NCBI GenBank assembly: GCA_036940085.1
Contig: JALLBK010000316.1
Coordinates: 1 to 15,274, forward strand
Direction of reading: 5' to 3'
Length of the DNA stretch: 15,274 nt
Source of the DNA: Discostella pseudostelligera
Lineage: Eukaryota; Bacillariophyta; Thalassiosirophyceae; Thalassiosirales; Thalassiosiraceae
Shown here piece after piece: positions 1 to 9,600 of this stretch; position 1 is the first letter of the stretch, and each line of letters begins with the position of its first letter. The translations under genes were made by a program, and so were the position numbers. A model generated the notes under the pieces. The model had not been told where the DNA came from. It worked only from the letters and a program-made list of their open reading frames with translations, and searched no databases.

Positions 1-1
1 A

Positions 2-2134
2 GTTGATGTGGCCAGTACCCATGAAAACAATGATGCGTCGTTGATATCATCCTGGGAAGAACAACTACGACAAGAGGCGATGGAGGCACTCCTTCCTGTG
101 TTTTTCCCGAAGGAATCCGACGATGGCAATGATGTGAGTAGGCCAGGAGCATACAATGGCGGCGGTGGTGACGGTGTCCGACAACGACGAAATTGCATCA
201 TCACCGCTGAATCATCCCTCAAACAACTACTTCGTAACAAATATCGACGCGATGATTCTGCTACTACTACTACAGAAGAAGATGCTGGTTCTCCTATACG
301 CGCAAATACAAATTCATCTCGTCGTCGACTTGCAGCATTAGTACTTGGAACGAGCATTATGCGCTTACGGCATTGGTACTCTGTTGTTTTCGTCGTCGGT
401 GGTCTACCTCTTGATTGCATGCAGCAGCAGCAGCAGCAACAACAACAACATTTCAGTGGAGCTAAGATTCCTATTCATCTGATCCCATATCCTTTGGATC
501 CGAACTTGCTTGCAGTGCTGTCTCAGAGCGATCACATTACTAATGATGGTGATGGCTGTAGTGATGGTGGTGGCGATACGTCAATCGATAGTTTGGAGGA
601 AGCATCGATACCATCCCTCAATACTGACAGTTTTTCTACCGAACAAAGATTCTTAGTTCGAGCCATGGTAGACGAACATGCTCGTTATATATCCTCTCAA
701 TCATTGATGAGCGATGATCATCATGATATGAAGGAGGATGCACTCTCCATTCATCTGCAATCTACTTCCTCCTACAATACTGCCATGAAGTTGTCCATCC
801 TGTACAGTCTACCGCCCTTCCTCACAGCGTCACTCCTTTCACAGTTTGGTTATGAGCAGACCAAACAAATTTGCACAGTAACAAATCGTCCCGGTCCTAT
901 CACATTTCGGAAGAATGCTCTCCAATTCTCTGGGACAGATGATGAACTTTGCAAATGGCTGAATGAGGAGGATGGAATTGATGCAAGAAGTATGCGATGG
1001 AAAGGTGAAGGATTGCAGTGGTGTGCTCGTGGACGAAACAACAATCTACTCATGACCGCCAAAAGCAATCGAAGTGCTAACAATTACATCGTGGAAAGGT
1101 TACCATCATCGTCGTTGCCCGGGCCGGGTACCATTATGCCGCCCGACGGTGCGATAGAGCTAACGAATGATGCTCCACTGACATCTTCTTTAGACGCAAC
1201 AACATCAACGACGACCGATGGGGTGGAACAACGAAAACGTTGCAAGTCGATATGGTCCACAAAGGGTTGGAAGAATGGATACTTCGAGGTACAGGATGCT
1301 GGATCACAAGTCATAGTGCAATCACTAGAGGTTGTTCCCGGTATGTCCATTTTGGATTATTGCGCGGGGAATGGTGGCAAGACTTTGGGATTGGCGTCGT
1401 CGCTTATGGCATATGCTACCGCAGTGGCACATCCTCTTGCCAGCGATGAAGGAGGACATTCAACGTTCAGCTCGATTGTGGCGCACGATGTAGTAGAGGA
1501 GAGATTGCGTCAAATTGAGGGAAGCATGATGCGTGCGGGCTTCGTGATCAACGCGAATGGCAATGATGGTATGAAAGGTGGGCGTCGTTCCTACATTTCC
1601 CAGAAGAGGCATGGTGATTACAATTGCACAATAGAGATATCTACATCTACGGATTTAACAGTCGAATACTCATCACCGACATTGCGATTTGATGCCGTCC
1701 TAGTCGATGCACCATGCTCCAGTACCGGCGTCCTCCGCCGAAGACCCTCGCAGCGGTGGGACCTTACGGAAGCGCAAATATACGACGCTCTTCCCAAGTT
1801 GCAGTTGGAAATATTGGAAAAGGCTGCGTCCTTCGTTGGTAAAGCTGGGGGTAGATTGGTGTATTCGACGTGCTCAATACTTCGAGAGGAGAATGAAGGT
1901 GTGGCAAAAATGTTTGAGTCATCGGATATATATCGAGAGGGTGGATTCGAGAGATGGGACTTTGTTCCAGTTGTCACGAGCGATGGTCATTCCTATGCTG
2001 AGAATGACACCATGAACGACGATGGAGGTGGAGCATTTTTCAAGGAAGGATGTTCAAATGCCATTAATCTTCTGCCCTCTAAAAGTGGGAGTGATGGATT
2101 TTTCATCGCTCGGTGGAAGAGACGAAAGAATTAA
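2..2134 (+). CDS. RsmB/NOL1-NOP2-Sun-family RNA cytosine-C5 methyltransferase (5' partial)
   Basis: Predicted SAM-dependent enzyme that methylates cytosine at carbon 5 in rRNA or tRNA. Seen, numbering from nt 8: SAM-binding motif I DYCAGNGGKT at about 450-459; motif IV DAPCSSTG at 567-574, which carries the PC cysteine C570; motif VI YSTCS at 619-623, which carries the TC cysteine C622, the usual nucleophile. All core catalytic parts are therefore present. A segment at about 266-300 (SLPPFLTASLL, then NRPGPITFRKN) resembles the pre-catalytic region of bacterial RsmB. The stretch near residues 106-124 (RRLAALVLGTSIMRLRHWY) may be a NusB-like remnant, interrupted by nine Gln. The frame is open to the window edge, so the start is uncertain: nt 8 is GTG, and the first in-frame ATG is at nt 80. 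No intron is needed. The RsmB resemblance, rather than human NSUN type, suggests an organellar rRNA target, but no transit peptide can be judged. It is convergent with HisRS. Confidence 0.92.
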   Translation, partial: VDVASTHENNDASLISSWEEQLRQEAMEALLPVFFPKESDDGNDVSRPGAYNGGGGDGVRQRRNCIITAESSLKQLLRNKYRRDDSATTTTEEDAGSPIRANTNSSRRRLAALVLGTSIMRLRHWYSVVFVVGGLPLDCMQQQQQQQQQHFSGAKIPIHLIPYPLDPNLLAVLSQSDHITNDGDGCSDGGGDTSIDSLEEASIPSLNTDSFSTEQRFLVRAMVDEHARYISSQSLMSDDHHDMKEDALSIHLQSTSSYNTAMKLSILYSLPPFLTASLLSQFGYEQTKQICTVTNRPGPITFRKNALQFSGTDDELCKWLNEEDGIDARSMRWKGEGLQWCARGRNNNLLMTAKSNRSANNYIVERLPSSSLPGPGTIMPPDGAIELTNDAPLTSSLDATTSTTTDGVEQRKRCKSIWSTKGWKNGYFEVQDAGSQVIVQSLEVVPGMSILDYCAGNGGKTLGLASSLMAYATAVAHPLASDEGGHSTFSSIVAHDVVEERLRQIEGSMMRAGFVINANGNDGMKGGRRSYISQKRHGDYNCTIEISTSTDLTVEYSSPTLRFDAVLVDAPCSSTGVLRRRPSQRWDLTEAQIYDALPKLQLEILEKAASFVGKAGGRLVYSTCSILREENEGVAKMFESSDIYREGGFERWDFVPVVTSDGHSYAENDTMNDDGGGAFFKEGCSNAINLLPSKSGSDGFFIARWKRRKN
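422..448 (+). repeat. CAG/CAA glutamine-codon run
   Basis: Five CAG codons are followed by four CAA codons, giving nine Gln inside the methyltransferase N-terminal region. The run is in frame and likely length-variable. It lies between the putative NusB-like part and the catalytic half, so it is probably a surface loop. Confidence 0.9.
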
Positions 2135-2285
2135 GTACTTCGACACGGATCGACCTTAGCCGCCAGATGCGCGTCTATGTGACCGTCGGTTGCTTTGCCA
2201 TCGGATCCATACTTAATTGGGCAACTTTGAAGTGGCGTGGAGGACATTGACCTTGCTAGCTTATGTGACATTTCGAGCAACTACC
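2135..2285. other. Short convergent intergenic gap
   Basis: 151 bp separate the stop codons of the methyltransferase (+) and HisRS (-). I see no canonical AATAAA on either strand. Both 3' UTRs must fit here or overlap. Confidence 0.7.
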
Positions 2286-5200
2286 TCACATGCGCTCGCT
2301 GTTTAGTAGCTCCATCGCAAACTCACAGCCCACGGGCACAACACCCTTCTCTCGCAACGTCTTTACCAAATCTGATACATCAACGGTCTCTTCAGTTCGA
2401 GCCTTCAAATCTTTCACCTTACATTTGCCCTCCTTTGCTTCTTCCTCTCCGGCAATAACCATGAATGGAATTTGCCTATCCAACGCATTGGCAATTTCGA
2501 ACTTCAGTTTGGGATTTTCCTGCTGACTAAATTCTGCAGAGATGTTGGCGTCCCAAAGAACTTTAGCAAGCTTCATGCGCTCCCGCAAGAGATTATCGCC
2601 AGCAGATGCTACTAGCACGGCCACATTTGGTTGCTTAATTGATCCTCCTTGCTCTTGACGAAGACTGCATGACATATAACGGTAAAAATGAATTAGTGAA
2701 CTGCAACCATTTGATAGACATATCTCTTACAAAGCTTTGATAACAGCATACAATAGAACTTACCGTTCCTCCATAAGTGTAAATACACGCTCAATACCGA
2801 CACTCACACCGACACAAGGGGTCACCTTCCCAGCTTCTTGGAACATTGATACAAGGTTATCATACCTGCCACCACCACCAATACTTCCTACTTGTGTATT
2901 GCCATTCATGCAGACTGCCTCATAGATCACACCAGTGTAATAATCAAGTCCTCGTGCGAGACTTAAATCAAAAGATATGAATTGGAGCTTATCCATCGCT
3001 TCCAGGTATTCAAAGCAAATTCGCAAATCCTCCATTGCTTCTGCAGCTTCCTTATGATCGCCAAACTTCTTGCCCTCAGTTAACAACTTATACATTTCCC
3101 AAGGCTTGCCCTTCAGCACTACAAATTCGCCAATCTGATCAGCTACGTCACCCGCAAGACCCTTATCCTCGATCATTTCCCTCCGGACCTCGCTCCACGG
3201 TTCCTTATCCAACTTATCGACGGCACTACAAATGGTCCTAAATCTATCCGCGGGGACACCACTAATGTCCAAAATAGCATCCAACAGCCTACGGTGATTC
3301 AACTTAATACCAAAGTCACCAATAGGCAATGCATCCAATATCTCACACGCCACCGCCAGACACTCCGAGTCGGGGACCATTCGACCATACACCCCGGCAA
3401 TGTCGAAGTCACATTGGTAAAATTCACGATATCTTCCTCTCGACAAAGCAGGTTGATCACGTCGGTACACCTTGCCAATGTGAAATCGTTTAATATTCCC
3501 CACGGCATTGACCGCCAAAAATCGTGCAAATGGCACAGTCAAATCATACCGCAATGCCAACATCTCCCCACCCTGATCGGCAAGATCGTAAATCAGTTTG
3601 GAATCTTCTCCATATTTGCCAGTTAGCGTTTCCTTAAGTTCAAATACAGGCGTATCAATCTCCACAGCGCCATGACGTTTAAACACACGTCGAATGATGG
3701 TGAATGCCTTGTCTCGAATCGACATCTGCTCTGGGAGGTAATCGCGTGTACCCTTGGGAACCTTCGGCTTTCGTTGCATCCCTCCCGATAACAGACCGTC
3801 AATGGCCTTTTCTAATTCGGATAGAAGCGTCCTATCCAATAGGTTGGTGGATTTCGATAACAATGGGTAGACTGCGGCGGTACCGGTGCCAAAGATGGAG
3901 GATAGAGCTGCCTGTCCTCCCGACGCCTTGTCTTCTTTGGCCTTCCGCTTCGCCGCGGCCTTGGCCTCCTTCTCTGCACGTTTTTTAAGTATCTTGGCTT
4001 TCTGTGCCTCCGACATGCCATCAAACTCATCCTTATCGGTAGCATTATTGGCAATGGTACCACCCTCACCTGCGGCAGCATCCGCACGTTTCTTTGCCTT
4101 TTCATTCTCCTTGGCCTTGAGCTCGGCCTCCTTCTCTGATAGTTTTTCCATGATGAAAACACGCCCAGTCCTTGCCTCATTTTCAAGTGCATTTTGCAGT
4201 TCTTTGACAGCTACTTCCAATTCTGTTGCCAATTGTGCCAGGTTATCAATCGCTGTAGTAGTAATTGCGATGGTTATCGCCCTTGTTCCCGCGACACGCA
4301 TGTCACTTCCATTGATCATGGCAATCACCCCCTCCAAAGCAAACTTGCATGCCAACATGGCCACGGTATCATCCACCTCGAAATTATCTTCCTCTGTCGA
4401 AGAAGATTCCGAACAGTTCATCTCAAGCTCCATCGTTTTGCATGCCGCAACAATCGCCTCACGGGCTGGACCATGATATTGTGGTATCGTCTTGGAATAC
4501 TTGATGCTCTCCTGTAGTAGTAGTTGGTTGGATTGCCCGTCAGCAGAAGCAGCAGTAGCAGCTGAAGCAGCAGCCACAGTCTTTCGAGTGACATTCACCA
4601 AAGTCGAACCCTGCAAACATGCTCGTAAGACCGATGCACTTTCGATACATCCCCGATGAGGGCGCAATTCATCATAATTTTGCGTCGAGTATGCATCCAG
4701 TGACAGATATTGTCCAAGTCGTTCTACGGAGAGGGAGGATAGAACGTCACTGACATATTTGGAGGAGAGCAATCGAGCTGTTTGTGAATAGATTGCATGA
4801 AGATGAAAGGTGAATGCAGAACATGTAATGAGTTTCGAACGTAGTGTAGTCGATGCAGAGAGTACTTGCGAAGTAAAACGTACCCTGAGCCAACATCAAT
4901 GATACTCTGGCAAGCAAAATCAATCGACCAAGATATGGTTTGTCTTCCACGGCTATCACCCCGTCCTGATTTTGTAGTAGTGCATTGACTGAACTTGCAA
5001 ACTCCGTTCCATTGGCAGGTAACACAACCCCAGGTCCCCCCTCGTCACGCAGCAATAGAATGGCATTGACCAAATCCACCAATGCCGACGAAAGTTGGCT
5101 TGCACAATCTCCCCCTCGAATAACACGGCCTTGGGAGAGAGTTAAGGAGAGCAATGCCAATGAGGCAATGGTTGCCCCCTCGGACAATAATTCACCTCCT

Positions 5201-5499
5201 CCTTCTGCTGCTGCTGCTGCTGCTGCGTCTGTAGCTGCAGCTGTGGTGGCGCCCGAATTTAGCGAGAGATTCTTCAATGCCGCAATTAGTAACAATGATG
5301 ACTCCTCATCTTCGCTAGCAGTAGCTCCTCCCCCAGATTCGCTCGTCTGGTTGTTATTGCTGGCGTCGGCTTCACCGTCCCCAGCACCGCCAGAGTCAGA
5401 GTGAATCGTCATCTCCAACTTGGCCTCACCGCATGAGAGGGCGTACAATTCATCGAGGGTGATGCGACGATTCTTGCCAATGAGAATTGTTTGCGTCAT
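2286..5499 (-). CDS. HARS: Histidyl-tRNA synthetase with ammonia-lyase-like N-terminal extension
   Basis: Class II aminoacyl-tRNA synthetase that charges tRNA-His with histidine. Exons on the minus strand are 5499-4884, 4777-2764 and 2664-2286. They join in frame (phases 1 and 2) to 3009 nt, or 1002 residues. Seen: class II motif 1 region from [10 protein letters not shown] (547); motif 2 with [14 protein letters not shown] (from 635) and [12 protein letters not shown]; histidine-specific [10 protein letters not shown] (812-821) and [12 protein letters not shown] (837-848); motif 3 [10 protein letters not shown] (862-871); C-terminal anticodon-binding domain from about 878. A Lys/Ala/Glu-rich helical linker lies at about 410-500. 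Residues 1-30 ([14 protein letters not shown]) and about 195-265 ([25 protein letters not shown]) look like parts of histidine/phenylalanine ammonia-lyase; no Ala-Ser-Gly MIO triad is evident, so that part is probably non-catalytic. The protein is about twice the usual 500-550 residues. The start is the first ATG of the open frame. Likely cytosolic; dual targeting cannot be excluded. Confidence 0.96.
2665..2763 (-). other. HisRS intron 2 (99 bp, phase 2)
   Basis: On the minus strand the donor is ACG|GTAAGT and the acceptor is ATGCAG|TCTTCG. A CACTAAT sequence in the 3' half is a plausible branch point. Removal joins motif 3 to the anticodon-binding domain in frame; read-through stops at once (TAA). 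Confidence 0.93.
4778..4883 (-). other. HisRS intron 1 (106 bp, phase 1)
   Basis: On the minus strand the donor is CTCAGG|GTACGT and the acceptor is CAAACAG|CTCGATT. Removal gives ...[13 protein letters not shown]..., a junction inside the ammonia-lyase-like segment, which supports the splice. Confidence 0.92.
5205..5226 (-). repeat. Alanine-codon (GCA/GCT-type) microsatellite in HisRS
   Basis: Seven CTG units on the plus strand encode a run of Ala within an Ala/Thr-rich low-complexity loop (about residues 85-100) of the HisRS N-terminal extension. It is probably length-polymorphic. Confidence 0.85.
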
Positions 5500-6653
5500 G
5501 GTTCGTGTTCTTGTAGGGTAGTTAATAGTAGTCGACTGGAGCCAGTAGGTAGTAATTGCAATGCCTATCTCTTCCGACCTCCAGCCCCAGCCATGGACAG
5601 CGACGGCGACGGTGAATCGATTATCGATGAATTGATGAGGTGGAAGGTGGTGGATCTTTCGGGGGCGGGATGTGCGGCGAGCATCGGAGCGTCATTGTGG
5701 CGGGAAATGAACGACAGACAGACGTGCTCAAAACAGTGGTGGAGAATGCTTCACAGTCGGCGGCCAGACGTCCTACTAGGGCGAAGACGTACAGAAGCAC
5801 ACATAGCACCATAGCACCAAAATCACAAGCAAAGTCAAGTGCACTTCACCTTCACTTCGACGACGACAGCACAATATCATAGTACGAAGTGGATCTTCTT
5901 GACCATGCGATTATTGCCCTCATCATAGGCGCAGATCAATTAGAGGGCCCTTTTTTATTATTTGAGTGCCTAGAGAGAATAGAGTGAGTTCAAATATGAT
6001 GGCTTTGTGTTGGCGGAATTTCTGCTTAGGCGTTGATATTATGTCCGGGCCTGCCCGTCAACGAATTTTGGGTGGATGGATATGGAAAAAATTGCCATTG
6101 GGATGTGTCACCTGAGGGTCCAAATCATCATGAGCCGTAAATAATACCTAGATCGACTCGAGCCGGTATTCACTAATTATTTGCGCGTGAAGCTAACAAC
6201 TTATTGGGCGGAAGTGAGGGGGTGAAAGATGTGGGGGGAGGTGGGATAGACCATGTCATACTTATTCATTTTGTGCTCTCTACTAGTTTGAATATTGGGC
6301 AATCATACCGCCGACAGCGGATAGGCTGATGACTCTCACGCAACGTCGCAGGGCTGCTACCGCCAATTATTATGAAAAGATCACCGAGTTTCTGTCTGCT
6401 GTGCAGATCCCCAGCTCCCCTCTCCCTTGCTGATGGTTTTATCGCGATTTTTATTGTTTGGTGACACATCTTTTCATCTATCATATCTAATGTAATCTGA
6501 CGTCCGTCTTCGATTCATTTTGCCTTTTCAGCGGAATTACATCTTAATTTTTGGGGAGGAGAACTTTGCATCCCTTGACCACACGCTGTGATTACTCTCC
6601 GACCTTTATACGCGACAAAATTATTCATTGACTTTGGGGGGAATTAAATTACC
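5500..6653. promoter_or_regulatory. Divergent intergenic region between HisRS and BRE1
   Basis: About 1.15 kb between two divergently transcribed genes, so it should hold both promoters and both 5' UTRs. One E2F-type core, TTTCCCGCC on the minus strand, lies at 5699-5707, about 200 bp upstream of the HisRS ATG. Inverted CCAAT (ATTGG) sequences occur, for example near 6097. The open frames here (such as minus 5621-5812 and minus 6266-6484) have no recognisable domain. I see no tRNA, snRNA or mobile element. Confidence 0.6.
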
Positions 6654-9600
6654 ATGAAACGCGCACTTGCCGAACGTGTCAAGCAAGAGATGGGGGATCC
6701 AATTATCCCTCCCAGTGCTCCTCCCTCTTCCATGGGATACATTGGCATGAATGGAGTTGGAAGCAGTTGTAATGTTGGGGGATTGTCAGACCATCCATCG
6801 AAAATACCCCGAACGAATTTGACATTATCCACCTCTTCTTTACTTATGAACCCCGTATCCGCCTCTCCCCAAAGTAATAGTGTAGGCGGAGGGAGTAGAG
6901 AGGATATGGTTATGGAATCACACTCGTCGACAGCAGCAGCAGTAGCCGCCGCCACTACGAGCAAGAAACGACCGCGGAGTCCTCCCAATGCATCTAGCTC
7001 CGGAAATACGGACGCCTATCACTCCTCCTCCCTGGGGATGTCGTCAGTAGGTGAGAATAATGATGATGCCCCCGCCACCACCACCGCTACACCCAAGAAT
7101 CGGGGCCCTGGTCGACCGCGAAAATCAACGTCTTCTGCCGCGACAAAGCAAGAGAATGATAGCACCGACGAAGACGATGCGGATAATTCAGGGTTTTATC
7201 TTAAACTGCAGAATGTATCATTAGCTTCGGAATTGTATACTTATCGACGAAGGATATATTTGTTAGAACGAGAGCGTGAATATCGAAGGAGGGAATGTCG
7301 AATGGCAAGTCGAATGATTGGGGAATTGGGTGGGGTGTGGAGAGGTATGGAGTGTGCTATTGGGAAAGAGTTTGAGTCCAACGAATTACTGAATCAGGTG
7401 TGTCCGTGCGTGTATTTCATCGTCCAATTCTTCGGATGTGTGCTCCGTGTACTAAATCATGACTTCTTCTTGAAACAGGCGATATCGTACTCGGCTGGAG
7501 AGTCAACACCGGCGTGTACAGGATCAGGAACTGATGTGGAAACTGTAAATGCTCTCCTTCGTTCCATTCAAAGTCTCGTTACCAACACAGCAAAGCTTGA
7601 ATGTAATGAACATCCACCGCCCGATCCCCAGTATCATGTTGATGACATTAATAATTTTGAGAGTTATTCAAAGGGTACTATCAAGGTGGAGGACGATGAT
7701 GAACTCCTGGATGAGAAACTCCAATTGAAAGAAATGGAGAGTTTTGCCGCCGACATAGCATCTAGAGCTGCAATTTTGAGGGACGGCGTTTTGGGTTTAT
7801 TGCAAACCGCAGCTGCTGCTCAGGGGGCATTAAATATCGATGCTGCATCGTCTGTCCCTATATTAAAAGAGAAGATATCCAAGTTGGAGGCTGAAATAAT
7901 ATTGACTGAGTCGAAATTGGAAGAAATGGCGAATGCTCGTAATGAAGCGGCGGCATCTGAACGACGAGTCCGAAGGGGGCTGTACCGACTAGCTAGTGGA
8001 CGGATGACTGTGGAAGAGGTACTAAAGGCTGTAGAAAAGGAGGATAATGGTGTATCGTTCATGGAAACATTGGCCATGATCGATGGGATGAATACTAAAC
8101 ATGTTGCGTCATCACCTCATGGCCCTACATCCGCGGTGATCTCTTCGGTGGATGGCGCCATGAGCAGTCCGGCCTTTTCGGCAACTGTGGGGGGCGAGTC
8201 CAAGGACTCACTTGCTTCCAACGCAGAGGAGGTAGCTCAATTGAAGAAGAGCTTGCAGGACGTACAGGTGATTGCCGAAACAAGAGACAAAATGATTACG
8301 GAGGTGAGTGTCAACAATAATTGTCCAGAATGCCCACACATTTTACCCAGCGTCGCGCATCTGACACCATTGGTTTCGGATTGTATTTTTGCTTCTTTCA
8401 GCTTGGTGCCGAACGAGAACAGCTGCTGAAACAAATTAATTCATTACTTGTTCCGAAAGACGGTGGCACCGATAACCCTGATGATGATGTCATTCGTAAA
8501 TCCCCTCTGTTCATTGGGATCATGGCTAAGCTTGGAGCATCAGAACGGAGAGCTAAGGAGCTAGAAACTGCACATGAAAGCATAATTGAAAAATGGTCCG
8601 CGGTCAAGGGAGACCTTGAACTTGCAAAGAAGACTATGGCCGATATGGAGGAGAAACACGGCCGTCGGTGGATGGAGCTCATCACTCAATTTTCAGAGGC
8701 TGATTCAGCTGCTGCCGCTGCTGCTCTCAAACTCGGGGATACAAGCGCCGATGACAACTGCAGCAGTACCGATTTGTTCAGTAACACAAAGAAAACAGTC
8801 GAAATAGAAAGTAAATTGCAGCAGGCGATGGAAGCAGTAAGCCGAGTAGAGACATTGCGCACCTCCCTCGCCGATGCTTATAAAATGAATGAGCAGCTTC
8901 AAAGCAAACTCGAGGACCTGCGGACGAAGAATGCGAAAATGGTCGCCGAGAAGGTTGCCACTAGGGAGAAGACAAAGGAGGCTGAAACGTCTGCTACTGA
9001 TCCTCTGACATCACCGACGAGTTCATCCAAGAAGTCGAGTACAGGTGGCAACTCGTCAAACAGCGACCCAGCTATTGAGAAGCTTCAACGAGATTATCGG
9101 AGGGCGAGGAAGGAGGTTTCGGCTGCAGTCCTAAGTAAAGATCAAGCGAAATTGAAACAGGAGGTGCGATCTTTTGTTACTGTTTGTGACATATATGGAA
9201 TGTTCCCTTCCCTCACATACTTATTTCCTATTCTTCACGCAGCGAGCGGAGAAAGAGAGAGACGCTTTAATGAAAACAAACGCCAGATTACTCAAGCAGA
9301 GTTCTGACAAAGATGATATGAACGCGAAGTCATTGTCCACGATCCTACACCTCAAACAGCGAAATGAAGAGTTGGAGAAGGAAAATGCTATTATTAAGCA
9401 AAAGGCACAAGCTGCGCAACAGTTATCGCTTGCTGCTCGATTGGCATCCAATGCTAAGGATAGAGTTGGTGAAGAAGCCGTGAAAGAGAAAGAGGTACGA
9501 GCGAATGTGTGGTTTATTGCTCGCACATGAAATTGCATCACTTCACTAACCGTAATCTGTGTCGTTCATTGATGCTTCGAAGCTTCTCGACGAGATAATT

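Noticed and set aside
1618..1977. 119-residue minus-strand frame inside the methyltransferase
   Set aside because: It is antisense to the catalytic motifs IV and VI and has no domain of its own.
3886..4476. 196-residue plus-strand open frame opposite HisRS
   Set aside because: It mirrors the Lys/Ala/Glu-rich HisRS linker (hence its Ala/Ser/Phe composition). HisRS motifs and clean splicing show that the minus strand is the coding one.
4985..5404. Plus-strand 139-residue Ala/Ser/Pro-rich frame
   Set aside because: It is a shadow of HisRS exon 1. The ammonia-lyase-like pattern and exon phase support the minus strand.
6266..6484. 72-residue minus-strand frame between HisRS and BRE1
   Set aside because: Short, no recognisable domain, and it lies in the probable BRE1 promoter.
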